Positions 17,584-26,260 are shown, numbered from the stretch's first letter. The stretch: DNA of 64,000 nt from Rhodothermaceae bacterium (GCA_009841335.1 VXLY01000079.1:1-64000), one strand, 5' to 3'. The notes: a model not told the origin generated them from the sequence alone. Made by a program: numbers and translations.

Positions 17584-18186
17584 ATGAAAAAAGTCGTCGG
17601 ATTGCTGGTTGCCGGTTGCTGGAGCTGTTTTCCTGTACTTGTGTCGTCAGCACAGGAGTTGACTACAAACGCACAGCTATTCGAGAATTTGGGCCTTGAG
17701 TGTTTGGGAGATGTCCCCCACGCGGCAGACTCCCTTGCTCTGGTTCCTCCCTCAAACCTCCCCTACCTGACGAGTGCACTGATTCAACATTGGCAGCAGC
17801 AAGGTACTGAACTCTATTCCACCGACTCTCTTCGAACATCAAAGCCTTACTATTCACTTTCCTGGGAAATTTCCAGGGCCACCATTACCTACACGCGAGC
17901 GGGCCGCAGAACGCTCTCGCGTTCGGCAGAACTAGATCTGCGTTACTCATTCCTGGGAAAGGATGGAGAGTTCCTTGTGCATGACTCCTGCCAACGAGCC
18001 TTCTCGGACAGGATTCCAAAGGGCATTGTTGAACAGCTTGAGTCGCCTGCCTACCCGGAAACTCAAGCAGAGCTCCCCCCGGAAAGCTGGATTCGCCGAT
18101 ACGTGGAACCCGTCATATTGGCCGCAGCGACAGGATTGGCTGCATTTCTGTTTTTCAATCTGAGAAGCAAACGTGTTGACCCGTAG
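17584..18186 (+). CDS. Exported hypothetical protein with C-terminal anchor
   Basis: 200 residues from the ATG at 17584 (a TTG lies directly before it). A signal peptide (KKVVGLLVAGCW... to about SSAQ, residue 24) is followed by an alpha/beta region of about 140 residues, then a single hydrophobic helix (PVILAAATGLAAFLFF) and a short basic tail. The topology is a periplasmic domain anchored at the inner membrane by its C-terminus. I do not recognise the family. It follows moaB by 3 bp and overlaps the next gene by 14 bp, so it is likely co-translated with the Ig-like lipoprotein. Confidence 0.75.
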   Translation: MKKVVGLLVAGCWSCFPVLVSSAQELTTNAQLFENLGLECLGDVPHAADSLALVPPSNLPYLTSALIQHWQQQGTELYSTDSLRTSKPYYSLSWEISRATITYTRAGRRTLSRSAELDLRYSFLGKDGEFLVHDSCQRAFSDRIPKGIVEQLESPAYPETQAELPPESWIRRYVEPVILAAATGLAAFLFFNLRSKRVDP

Positions 18187-19831
18187 TATAGTACTCGCAG
18201 GAATGGTTCTGGTCTGTGGCTGCGCAGAGCCTCGTCCTCCCACGGGAGGTCCACGCGATGAGACTCCACCCCAACTCGTATCTGTGGAACCCGCACACGA
18301 ATCAGTTAATGTCCCTCCGACAACCCAGCTAAAATTGACTTTTTCGGAGTACGTGAACCAGGCCTCCTTTGTACGTGCACTATCCATCACCCCAGCACCT
18401 CAAGGCCGCTTGCGTATGAGGTGGCGTAAGAGGTCAGTTACTATACAATTTCCCGAACCACTGCGAGACTCTACGACTTACGTGGCTACACTCAACGATG
18501 AGTTTAGAGACTGGCAGGGAGTTCGACTCTCCCGCCCGCTATCCTTTGCTTTTGCCACCGGACCCGTGATTGACCAGGGAAAATTGTATGGCCGCGTGAT
18601 TGATCCCATACAAGGCAAACCCGTCGCCGGTCTACCAGTTCTTGTCTTCAACCCCGGTGAAGAAGTAAATGGCATACCAGCATACCAAACACAAACTGAT
18701 TCTGACGGGCAGTTTGGACTCAGAAATGTACGCGAGTCTGATTTTTTCATCTTGGGACTACGGGACGCCAACCGCAACCTCAGAGCGGATGATGGCGAAC
18801 AGTTTGCCGTTCCGCCGAACCCATTGATTAAAGCCACTCCTGATACAATTGAACAATTTTTGGACTGGGTGTACACAAAAGTGGACACGCTAGGACCTGT
18901 CATAGAACGAATTCGTGCCACTTCAAACAGACTAGTTGAGGTCCGGTTTAGCGAAAAGGTCGTCCTGTCTGATCTGTCGGGAGAATCTTGGGCGATCGCA
19001 GATTCAGTTGATAATACACCCGTCGCCGTGCATTCCAGTTATCAACTGGAAACGGATACGCGCGTGGTATACCTGATGACTGACGCGCTGCTAGAACGCT
19101 CCTATTCGCTTCTTCCGGACGCTTCGGTGCAGGATTCTAGCGACAATACCGCATTGATAGAGACCATCTATTTTGCGGGAAGTACACGCATGCAGCGAAT
19201 TGAACCTCGTTTCGAACGGTTTCTGCCAACCAGTACAGAAGATCAGTATGAATTGGCGCCTTGGGAAACACCAACGATTGTCTTTAATCGGCCGCTTACC
19301 CTACCGATTCTGGACAGTCTGGTGACTGTTCAGGATTCAACCGGAACACCTGTGAGCTTCGAAAGCGCCTCTTCCAATGGAACAAGTTATAAATTGCTTT
19401 CTCTGGATGACCCAACACAGGTGTATCGCATCGGCGTGTTGGATCCAGACAGCGCCCGGGTTCGATACTTCAAACGGCTGGGACCTCGCGAACTCGGAAG
19501 CTTTAGTGGTATTGTAACTCCACCTGGAGACAGTGTCGTAGTTATACTTACGGATTCAAATGGTCTGGTGATTTCGACTACTCATCCAAATTCAACTGGC
19601 GCATTCACGTTCGTTGATCTTCCGCAAAACACGTATCAATTGCGTGCTTTCATCGATCGTAATCAAAATGGTTACTGGGATGGTGGCATGATCCATCCCT
19701 ACATGCCCGCCGAACCCATTACCTGGATGCCAGAACCTGTCACGATCCGCCCGCGCTGGGATACCGTATTGGGATATACACTCCGTATCGGCACCTTGTC
19801 TGTGGGTTCTGTATCATTCTCTGATCAGTAG
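18173..19831 (+). CDS. Ig-like (Big_5/SbsA type) domain lipoprotein
   Basis: 552 residues from a GTG start (TTG next) that overlaps the previous gene by 14 bp. A lipobox, LVCGC (Cys17), precedes a Pro-rich linker PRPPTGGPRDETPP. This is followed by PQLVSVEPAHESVNVP and LKLTFSEYV, the hallmark of the Bacteroidota 'Ig-like domain-containing' lipoprotein family. Further beta-sandwich repeats follow, including a carboxypeptidase-regulatory-like segment (DLPQNTYQLRAFIDRNQNG) near the C-terminus. It is likely outer-membrane anchored; function unknown. Confidence 0.85.
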   Translation: MLTRSIVLAGMVLVCGCAEPRPPTGGPRDETPPQLVSVEPAHESVNVPPTTQLKLTFSEYVNQASFVRALSITPAPQGRLRMRWRKRSVTIQFPEPLRDSTTYVATLNDEFRDWQGVRLSRPLSFAFATGPVIDQGKLYGRVIDPIQGKPVAGLPVLVFNPGEEVNGIPAYQTQTDSDGQFGLRNVRESDFFILGLRDANRNLRADDGEQFAVPPNPLIKATPDTIEQFLDWVYTKVDTLGPVIERIRATSNRLVEVRFSEKVVLSDLSGESWAIADSVDNTPVAVHSSYQLETDTRVVYLMTDALLERSYSLLPDASVQDSSDNTALIETIYFAGSTRMQRIEPRFERFLPTSTEDQYELAPWETPTIVFNRPLTLPILDSLVTVQDSTGTPVSFESASSNGTSYKLLSLDDPTQVYRIGVLDPDSARVRYFKRLGPRELGSFSGIVTPPGDSVVVILTDSNGLVISTTHPNSTGAFTFVDLPQNTYQLRAFIDRNQNGYWDGGMIHPYMPAEPITWMPEPVTIRPRWDTVLGYTLRIGTLSVGSVSFSDQ

Positions 19832-19840
19832 ATCTTTCAA

Positions 19841-21448
19841 ATGGAATTACACACAGGTAACCAGTCCGTTCTTGATGCCGACCCGCTGCTTGCAGGATTT
19901 CTTCCGCTCGTGCGCGCAGAAGGCCAGAAAGTACTTGATCATCTGACCATTGAAGAATTTGGAATACCTCCGTTCACATTAATGGAAAATGCAGGACGGG
20001 GTGCAGCGCTGATCATTGAGCAAAGTTACGGCCCAATGCCCGGACGCAAGGTAGTTGTGTACTGCGGCAGTGGCAACAACGGGGGGGATGGTTATGTTGT
20101 TGCACGCATACTGTATAACCGGGGAGCGCATGTATCTGTCTTTTCTTCGAAGCCTCCCGCCAGTCCCGAGGCAAAAAATCACTGGGTGTTGCTCGAAAAG
20201 TTGCAGTCTTCCGATAGTTCGGACCGACTACATCTTAATCCTGCTACTCACGAAGGACCTCGCACAGCAGACCTGTACATCGACGCCCTCTTCGGAATAG
20301 GGATCAACCGTCCATTGAAAGGCATGGCTGCTGAACTGGTTGAGCGACTGAATGCAACAAATGCTCCCGTGATTGCCTTGGATATTCCATCTGGACTGGA
20401 TGCCGATCTGGGGTTGCCGCATGGTACGGCAGTACATGCGGACTTAACGTTGACATTTAATTCGCACAAGCCGGGATTTTTCTTGGGAGAGGGACCGGCA
20501 TACACCGGCCACGTAAGTGTAGTCCACATCGGTGTTCCTCCGTCATTACTGACCCATGATGCAGTGCGCCCAGTGGACTGGATTTCTACAGATGAGGCGA
20601 TCTCCTCCGCTATTCCGAGACGAGATCCGCAGGCACACAAGTACAGTGCCGGGATGGTCCTCGTGATTGGTGGATCTCCGGGTTTATCTGGAGCTCCCAT
20701 GTTGTCTTCACGCGCTGCCGCGCGCATCGGAGCAGGTTATGTCGCCTGTGCTGTACCAAAAAGCATTCAGCCTATCCTGGCAGGGGCAATGACCGAAATC
20801 CCGGCCATCGGTTTGAGTGAAAGCTCTGACGGTGGAATTAAAACCGAGGCTGCAATGCATACGCTTCAGCCGTGGCTTGCCAAGGCGAATGCATTGGTTA
20901 TTGGCCCTGGCTTAGGCCGAAATCCCAATACACAGCAGTTCATTCGCACCGTGTTGCGGGAATGCTCTGTTCCTGTTGTAGTGGACGCAGATGCATTGGT
21001 CACTGCTACCGAACTCCTAAATACTCATGATGAGCCCCGAAACTGGATCCTCACACCTCACACCGGGGAATTCAAACGTATGATCAAAAGCAAGGACCTC
21101 AGCCGTAACCGACTTCATTTGGCGCGCGAATGGGCATCAAACTGGAACTGTACGCTGATACTCAAAGGATCCCCCAGCATTATCGGACTTACCACAGAGC
21201 GGGCTGTCGTATGCAGTACCGGAAATCCTGCACTCGCTACAGCCGGAACGGGGGATGTTTTGTCGGGCTTATGTGGCGGCTTGCTTGCCCAAGGCTGCAG
21301 TTCATCAATCGCAGCAGTTTGTGCTACACACATTGGCGGAAAGACTGCAGATCAATACGCTGAAAGAAACCACCCCGGCACGATGATTGCTGGAGATATG
21401 ATTGATGGAATCTCTGACGCGCTGAATTCGTTACTGAGGGAAACATAA
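19841..21448 (+). CDS. nnr: Bifunctional NAD(P)H-hydrate epimerase/dehydratase
   Basis: 535 residues, the normal length for the fusion. The N-terminal YjeF domain (about 1-235) has ENAGRG, VVYCGSGNNGGDGYV and the ALDIPSGLDADLG segment, and epimerises damaged NAD(P)HX. The C-terminal ribokinase-like domain (about 250-535) has YSAGMVLVIGGSPGLSGAP, LVIGPGLGRNP, the substrate-site DADAL, TPHTGEF and the catalytic GTGDVLSG, and dehydrates S-NAD(P)HX using ADP. Cytosolic metabolite-repair enzyme. It comes 9 bp after the Ig-like lipoprotein, apparently in the same transcript. Confidence 0.95.
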   Translation: MELHTGNQSVLDADPLLAGFLPLVRAEGQKVLDHLTIEEFGIPPFTLMENAGRGAALIIEQSYGPMPGRKVVVYCGSGNNGGDGYVVARILYNRGAHVSVFSSKPPASPEAKNHWVLLEKLQSSDSSDRLHLNPATHEGPRTADLYIDALFGIGINRPLKGMAAELVERLNATNAPVIALDIPSGLDADLGLPHGTAVHADLTLTFNSHKPGFFLGEGPAYTGHVSVVHIGVPPSLLTHDAVRPVDWISTDEAISSAIPRRDPQAHKYSAGMVLVIGGSPGLSGAPMLSSRAAARIGAGYVACAVPKSIQPILAGAMTEIPAIGLSESSDGGIKTEAAMHTLQPWLAKANALVIGPGLGRNPNTQQFIRTVLRECSVPVVVDADALVTATELLNTHDEPRNWILTPHTGEFKRMIKSKDLSRNRLHLAREWASNWNCTLILKGSPSIIGLTTERAVVCSTGNPALATAGTGDVLSGLCGGLLAQGCSSSIAAVCATHIGGKTADQYAERNHPGTMIAGDMIDGISDALNSLLRET

Positions 21449-21525
21449 TGGCGCCTGATTCCTTCACTGACGAGAATCATGTGGTACATGTTTTCGATTT
21501 TTGTCTTAAATTCTGCATCCGGTAA
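21448..21525 (+). CDS. Possible 25-residue micro-ORF coupled to nnr
   Basis: The nnr stop and an ATG overlap as TAATG. The frame encodes 25 residues beginning MAPDSFTDENH and ending FCLKFCIR, then stops 17 bp before the tonB start. It could be a leader peptide or a coupling ORF for the TonB gene, but length and composition alone cannot support it. Probably chance. Confidence 0.15.
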   Translation: MAPDSFTDENHVVHVFDFCLKFCIR

Positions 21526-21542
21526 CCCAAAAACAAATACTC

Positions 21543-22208
21543 ATGGCATTGCGTAAATCCCCCAAGGCCGATCTGAAAAGGACATATGGTTTCTTCGTAC
21601 AGGTTGGCATGATCGCTTCACTCCTTCTGCTGATTCTGGCATTCAATGCAAATCTGGATAGCGGAGATGCTATGGAGATTGAGCAGATTGAGCAGGAGGT
21701 CGTCCAGATGGAAGAGATTTTGCAGACTGAGCAAATCCAAAAACCACCTCCACCACCACGTCCACCGGTGCCCGTAGAGGTTCCAAACGATGAGGTCCTT
21801 GATGATGATGACTTGGATCTTGATTCCTTTCTAGACTTGGATGCTCCGATCAACATACCTCCTCCGCCACCACCGCCAGACGAGGAAGTGATCGAGGAAG
21901 AGCCAGAATTCTTCGAAATTGTTGAAGATGACCCGGTACTGATTGGTGGTATCGCCGGACTCCAAGCCAAAGCGAAGTATCCAGAGATCGCTCGTAAGGC
22001 CAATGTTGAAGGCCGCGTTATTGTTCAGTTTATCGTAGACGAGAATGGCAATGTGCGTGAGCCCACGATCCTTCGTGGCATTGGTGGTGGATGCGATCAG
22101 GAGGCTATTAGACTCATCATGGAAGAGGCTGAGTTTATTCCCGGGCGTCAGCGCGGGCGTGCCGTACCGGTGAGGACGTCCCTCCCAATCGTATTCAAGT
22201 TGCGTTGA
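21543..22208 (+). CDS. Energy transducer TonB
   Basis: 221 residues with a classic layout. A short basic cytoplasmic N-terminus is followed by one transmembrane helix (about 17-36), then an acidic and proline-rich periplasmic linker with two runs of six or seven prolines (about 68-75 and 104-112). A TonB C-terminal domain occupies about 125-221 (KYPEIARKANVEGRVIVQF, FIPGRQRGRAVPV). It couples the proton motive force via ExbB/ExbD, which are not in this window, to outer-membrane receptors. The C-terminal domain is close in sequence to each of the three domains in the gene at 24995, so the two genes are recent paralogues. Confidence 0.92.
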   Translation: MALRKSPKADLKRTYGFFVQVGMIASLLLLILAFNANLDSGDAMEIEQIEQEVVQMEEILQTEQIQKPPPPPRPPVPVEVPNDEVLDDDDLDLDSFLDLDAPINIPPPPPPPDEEVIEEEPEFFEIVEDDPVLIGGIAGLQAKAKYPEIARKANVEGRVIVQFIVDENGNVREPTILRGIGGGCDQEAIRLIMEEAEFIPGRQRGRAVPVRTSLPIVFKLR

Positions 22209-22217
22209 TTTCGTGAC

Positions 22218-22232
22218 CTTATGACATAAGGG
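22218..22232. promoter_or_regulatory. 7-bp dyad after the TonB stop
   Basis: CCTTATG and its exact reverse complement CATAAGG flank a single central A, 10 bp past the TonB stop codon. As RNA it would fold as a 6-bp stem with a 3-nt loop. There is no U-tract. It could be a weak terminator or a protein-binding dyad. Confidence 0.3.
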
Positions 22233-22320
22233 TTGAGTGTTGAGTGTCGCGTGTCTTGGCATTCATTCCAGGTCCATTTAGTAAGCTTTGCCGGAGGTCG
22301 ATAACTTGGCCTTAGGATGC

Positions 22321-22358
22321 AGGGGGTCTTCGCTCCAACGTAGGAGTGAGGGCCCCTT
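22321..22358 (+). ncRNA. Candidate structured RNA: 16-pair stem-loop
   Basis: Bases 22321-22336 pair without interruption with 22343-22358, closing a 6-nt loop AACGTA. Four of the 16 pairs are G-U wobbles if the RNA is read from the plus strand. On the minus strand the same positions would be A-C mismatches, so the structure argues for plus-strand transcription, in line with the upstream tonB gene. No U-tract follows, so it is unlikely to be only a terminator. I could not match it to tmRNA, RNase P, SRP RNA or a known riboswitch. Confidence 0.4.
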
Positions 22359-22858
22359 ATGATGTTGAGACCGTTCGGTGGGGGGCAAGTCCAGCGTGCC
22401 TTGATCCACATATGCGAGCCTACTCTGGGACGTGGTACGGGAACTGGATCGGAAATGGAAACATGGCTAAGAAGGAACCGATTTGCGGTCCAAGCCTGTT
22501 GTGCTTCAACAAACACGCAAATAGAAACTGAATGCCAGCGGAGACAGTAGGTAAACTTCCCGTGGTGAGAGCGAGGGGGATTAATGGTGCGGTGATTGCC
22601 TGGCCAGCCTAGAACGCGGACAGAAATTAGCAGGTGCGTTTGCTACTAGTTCTGTGAGAGAGAATGCAACATCTTACGCGGATGAATCCAGAATTAACAG
22701 CAGCAGCCGCTCACACACAATAACGTCAGTCGCAGCCGAAAAAAGGTGCGAGGTACCGTAAATACCAACAGCTCCCAGCGCTTGTGGCGTTGTTCAAGCG
22801 TTTCGAGAACTGTACATGGCACCACGCTAGTCCGCTGATTGATTAGAACTCTTGAAAC

Positions 22859-24286
22859 TCATGTAACCGTGCTGGGGTGCTGTGAAGTGTCGGAGCTTGC
22901 CTTCTTGAACCGCCAACCGTAGAGCATCCGCCCGTAAAAGTTGAACCATTTGCGTGCTGCGGCATCTTGAAACGGATACTCGGCACCGATTTGTCTTGCT
23001 GCAGCTAGTCCCGTCACAAAACAGGTTTCCTGGCTGTTGATCAGAGTATGGGCCCCACAATGCCACGTACGCTTTCTGCCCTGAATAAAGCCAAACAGAG
23101 GTACCAGGAAAGCCAGATGTTTCACATCGTGAACGATGTGCTGAAACCACCATTTTTTAACAATCTTGTCTTCGTCGATTTTGCTGGTCGCATTGTACGT
23201 CACCAGACAGGGCTTGTCCGAGTGACTGGCCCATGGCTGCTGATTGTGCATAATGTAGGTGATTTCATAGTTGTCAGGCCTCGCACCATACTGCTCTATA
23301 TAGTTGCTCCGGGTCGTCAGCGGCTTTGAATCGTTATCCGGGAGAATAGAAGCGTCAGAGTGAATCACTGTATGGTTATGTAGCTCACTTTCATATCGGA
23401 TTGAGGAAAGAATGTAGCGTTCTAGGAAACTCGGTTGATCCAAGATCATCAGGGTTTGATTTGCATTGCAGGCAAAGATTACATCATCAAACTTTTCCGT
23501 ATTTCCAGCCTGGTCTTCTACGATAAGACCGGATGGTTCACGATATACCTTTCGCACGGGCCGGTTCAAATATATCTTGTCCATGAATGATTCGGCCATG
23601 TTCTCGTAGATACGTCGCGTTCCCTGATCCCACGTCTGCATTGGAGTTGCACGCTCAATATTGAAGAACTCCAGATACCGGCAAAACATTGACGCGGGCA
23701 TATCGAATACGTTCGTCGCCATCAAAAAATTCACGAACATGGGTTTCAGAACCTTGTATCTGAAATCACCTGAAAATCCGCCTAGATTGAGGATAACCCT
23801 TATACTGATGTAGTTGAACGGATTGAGAGCATTGAGAAATTTGGATCTGGTACGGTTTAGTTTTCCGATCCATTGCAAGCGTTTCAGGATCTTCTGGAAC
23901 TTCTTGATTTCCGGTTCCAGCCGCCTACTGATTTCGGAATCGAAGTCGTGAGCGTACACTTCGCCATGATACCCCACACTGTAGCTGAATTTGGTATCAA
24001 GTAATTCAATCCCGTGTTGCTCCATAAAAAGGAGAATGTGGTGGTATACAGAGGGGATGCATGCGGTAACTGAGATGTCAAATGGGATTGATGTCCCGTC
24101 ATCTTGCGGCATATCTGCTGTAATTGCATTGCCCCCGATCTGATCTTGCGCTTCAAACACCCGAAAATCGAATTGGTCAGGCTGCTTGCTCAATGCCCAT
24201 GCCGCTCCTAAACCTGAAATACCTGCACCTACAATGGCGACCTTTTTCAGGGACTGGCTGTTCCGATTTTCTGAATACTTCTTCAT
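22859..24286 (-). CDS. FAD-dependent amine-oxidase-like oxidoreductase
   Basis: 475 residues. The dinucleotide-binding motif VAIVGAGISGLGAAWALS (about 16-33) is followed by FRVFEAQDQIGGNA, the typical second FAD contact. The rest fits the predicted NAD/FAD-binding proteins of the COG2907 type, including VIFACNANQTLMIL and a C-terminal CGAHTL...FVTGLAAARQIG that contacts FAD. In many bacteria such proteins lie with DUF1365 and cyclopropane-fatty-acid-synthase genes and act on lipids; those partners are absent here. Cytosolic or membrane-peripheral. The gene is flanked on both sides by non-coding DNA and oriented against the TonB genes. Confidence 0.82.
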   Translation of the reverse strand: MKKYSENRNSQSLKKVAIVGAGISGLGAAWALSKQPDQFDFRVFEAQDQIGGNAITADMPQDDGTSIPFDISVTACIPSVYHHILLFMEQHGIELLDTKFSYSVGYHGEVYAHDFDSEISRRLEPEIKKFQKILKRLQWIGKLNRTRSKFLNALNPFNYISIRVILNLGGFSGDFRYKVLKPMFVNFLMATNVFDMPASMFCRYLEFFNIERATPMQTWDQGTRRIYENMAESFMDKIYLNRPVRKVYREPSGLIVEDQAGNTEKFDDVIFACNANQTLMILDQPSFLERYILSSIRYESELHNHTVIHSDASILPDNDSKPLTTRSNYIEQYGARPDNYEITYIMHNQQPWASHSDKPCLVTYNATSKIDEDKIVKKWWFQHIVHDVKHLAFLVPLFGFIQGRKRTWHCGAHTLINSQETCFVTGLAAARQIGAEYPFQDAAARKWFNFYGRMLYGWRFKKASSDTSQHPSTVT

Positions 24287-24368
24287 GGGTAAATCATGAA
24301 TACTTGTAGGCTAAACTCCTGGAAAATGGCTCCACCAACATCAAGCCACTAAAAATTACTCTAGAAAG

Positions 24369-24590
24369 TTAAATGGCATGTCCTATGTAGGGTGGGACGT
24401 AATATCCTTTTTCTAATCCAATTTTGGTAACCTTTTTGTAATTGCGTCGGTTATTCAGTATGAGTTCCCTGGACGCTGCGCCAAATCGATAACATTCAAC
24501 CCATACCTTGGCCGTATCAGGAAAGATGGCCACGAACGGTTTTAATTTCTCAGAGAAATTACTCCGCAGTGCCGGTGCCGGAGAGTGCAA
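24369..24590 (-). CDS. Short hypothetical ORF, possibly a gene remnant
   Basis: 73 residues from a TTG; the frame continues 8 codons further upstream with no ATG. The sequence (for example FPDTAKVWVECYRFGAASREL) reads like part of a globular protein but matches nothing I know. It lies upstream of the FAD oxidoreductase on the same strand with an 82-bp gap. It could be the 3' fragment of a degraded gene. Confidence 0.25.
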   Translation of the reverse strand: MHSPAPALRSNFSEKLKPFVAIFPDTAKVWVECYRFGAASRELILNNRRNYKKVTKIGLEKGYYVPPYIGHAI

Positions 24591-24994
24591 AAAACTAAGT
24601 GTAAGCTTTTCATTTTACGCAGTCATAAAGGGAATATGATGCCGAGGCCAAAATACAGAATGTATTTTTACTGGGTCAGAGCAGATCGCGGATGATTGGA
24701 ACCGTTTGCAGGTGCGTTTTCCAGAACATGGTTCCTTGTTTGGGGTTTGGCAGGAACAAAGATGGTCAGTAGGGAGATAATGGTGCAGTCAACATCTGTG
24801 AAACGACTGCAGTTCAGCAGGAAATAATCCCTGGCACGATAATTGTTTGACTGTGGTTGGCGGGAGCCGAATATGCTGTACTCGTCAACTGAATGTGAGC
24901 ATCACAAACCGATTCCTTAACTACACAGTATCAGGTATTACCAGTCTGCGGCATTTGCTGTAAACCCTCTTCACTAACCCGGACCCAACCTAAC
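24591..24994. other. Non-coding leader region of the triple-TonB gene
   Basis: 404 bp without a supported gene. It contains an AT-rich 8-bp perfect stem (24650-24657 with 24661-24668, loop GAA) followed by one more T, and a GGAACC/GGTTCC inverted repeat spanning about 24699-24734. It also has a 12-mer, GCAGGTGCGTTT, that recurs in the gap downstream of the first tonB gene (near 22630). Confidence 0.4.
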
Positions 24995-26134
24995 ATGGCA
25001 TCACGAGAATCCTCCATAGACGACCTACCAAGCAACCGCCCATTCTCTGTACAAATAGGTCTGATAGTCGCACTCCTCCTTGTTTCATCCATTCTACTGA
25101 TTTCGAGGTGGGATTCGGAATCAGGAAACGACTCGGAAGTCTATGAAATCGTCGAAGAAATGCCAGAGCTGATTGGCGGCCTTAGTGGACTCCAAGCAAA
25201 GGTGACATACCCGGAGATCGCCCGAAAGGCCAACGTTGAAGGCCGCGTCATTGTGCAGTTCATCGTGGATAAAAACGGCAGTGTCCGTGACGCTAAGATC
25301 CTTCGTAGAGTCGGTGCCGGACTTGACGAAGAAGCTTCCAGAGTCATCATGGAGGAGGCGAAATTTATTCCTGGACGCCAAGACGGTAAACCCGTGGCGG
25401 TGAGACTATCCATTCCAATCGTATTTAAATTGCGCAATGAGTTTGAGTCCCTATCCGATCAATCAAAGTCCCCAGAGAACCAGGATGTTTATGAAATCGT
25501 CGAAGAAAATCCGAGGCTGATTGGCGGCGTTCGTGGACTCCAAGCCAAGGTTAAGTACCCGGAAATCGCCCGAAAGGCCCATGTTGAAGGCCGTGTCATT
25601 GTGCAGTTAGTCGTGGATGAAAATGGAAATGGCCGTGATGCCGAGATCCTTCGTGGAGCTGGTGCCGGACTCGACGAAGAGGCTATCAGAGTCATCTATG
25701 AACACGCGGAATTTACTCCCGGACGCCAAGACGGTAAACCTGTAGCAGTAAGAGTCTCTATTCCGATCGTATTTAAATTGGACAACGAGTTAGAGTCCCT
25801 CTCCGATCAATCACAATCATCAGAGAAGCAGGATGTTTATGAAATCGTCGAGCAAATGCCAGAGTTGATTGGTGGCATTGGTGCGCTCCAAGCCAAGGTG
25901 AAGTACCCTGAGATCGCCCAAAAGGCCCACGTTGAAGGCCGTGTCGTTGTGCAGTTCATCGTTGATGAAAATGGCGATGTCCGTGACGCCGAGGTCGTTC
26001 GTGGAGCTGGTGCCGGACTCGACGAAGAGGCTACCAGAGTCATCATGGAGGAGGCGAAATTTATTCCTGGACACCAAAGCGGTCGCGCCGTACCGACGAA
26101 GACATCCCTCCCGATCGTATTTAAGTTGCGCTGA
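24995..26134 (+). CDS. Membrane protein with three tandem TonB C-terminal domains
   Basis: 379 residues: a basic or polar N-terminus, one transmembrane helix (about 19-37), and then three TonB C-terminal domains. Each begins V-Y-E-I-V-E, at residues 49, 165 and 281, so the period is exactly 116 residues. Each copy holds the G-G-x-x-x-L-Q-A-K-V, P-E-I-A-x-K-A and F-x-P-G motifs; the copies are separated by a 20-residue acidic/serine linker (ESLSDQSKSPEN and relatives). The proline-rich spacer of normal TonB is missing, so a single domain would not obviously reach the outer membrane. The third copy is the one most like the neighbouring tonB at its end (SLPIVFKLR). Likely inner-membrane anchored and periplasmic; function inferred only. 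Confidence 0.9.
   Translation: MASRESSIDDLPSNRPFSVQIGLIVALLLVSSILLISRWDSESGNDSEVYEIVEEMPELIGGLSGLQAKVTYPEIARKANVEGRVIVQFIVDKNGSVRDAKILRRVGAGLDEEASRVIMEEAKFIPGRQDGKPVAVRLSIPIVFKLRNEFESLSDQSKSPENQDVYEIVEENPRLIGGVRGLQAKVKYPEIARKAHVEGRVIVQLVVDENGNGRDAEILRGAGAGLDEEAIRVIYEHAEFTPGRQDGKPVAVRVSIPIVFKLDNELESLSDQSQSSEKQDVYEIVEQMPELIGGIGALQAKVKYPEIAQKAHVEGRVVVQFIVDENGDVRDAEVVRGAGAGLDEEATRVIMEEAKFIPGHQSGRAVPTKTSLPIVFKLR
25139..26134 (+). repeat. Three in-frame tandem 348-bp repeats
   Basis: Units begin at 25139, 25487 and 25835; the last is cut by the stop codon. The period is an exact multiple of three and the units are highly similar at the DNA level, including linkers with near-identical GAGTCCCT(A/C)TCCGATCAATCA segments. 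This points to recent intragenic duplication. Confidence 0.85.
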
Positions 26135-26228
26135 TTTACGCTGACCTTCAAAAAGATGCCCCACAGTTTCACCGAAATGCCGGGGCCCTTGTTCTGTAGA
26201 GTGACCAAGTTTTCGGTCAGGGGAAAGT

Positions 26229-26260
26229 GTTTGAGTGCCAACCCGTTCTGCTACTCAAAC
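26229..26260. other. 8-bp perfect stem with 16-nt loop
   Basis: GTTTGAGT (26229-26236) pairs with ACTCAAAC (26253-26260). It lies about 95 bp past the triple-TonB stop. There is no U-tract on either side, so its role as a terminator is doubtful; it may be a binding site or part of the transcript 3' end. Confidence 0.35.

Larger units (their letters stand above)
22209..22858. other. 650-bp stretch without a supported gene, with RNA-like structure
   Basis: No frame here has a recognisable protein. It begins with a near-perfect palindrome just after the TonB stop (22218-22224 with 22226-22232), then a duplicated GTTGAGT, then the strong stem-loop at 22321-22358. Further small stems follow, for example the 5-bp stem TGTTG/CAACA near 22500. 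The sequence is richer in local complementarity than the other gaps. Confidence 0.5.

Noticed and set aside
22209-22858. Group II intron or retron remnant
   Set aside because: Some strings recall group II intron domain I, but no domain V hairpin, boundary sequences or reverse transcriptase fragment could be found. Left as an unassigned structured region.
26165-26182. Half-match to the parS consensus (GTTTCAC...GAAA)
   Set aside because: Only the left half agrees with the bacterial parS palindrome; the right half is shifted and mismatched. It is also about 5 kb from parAB.
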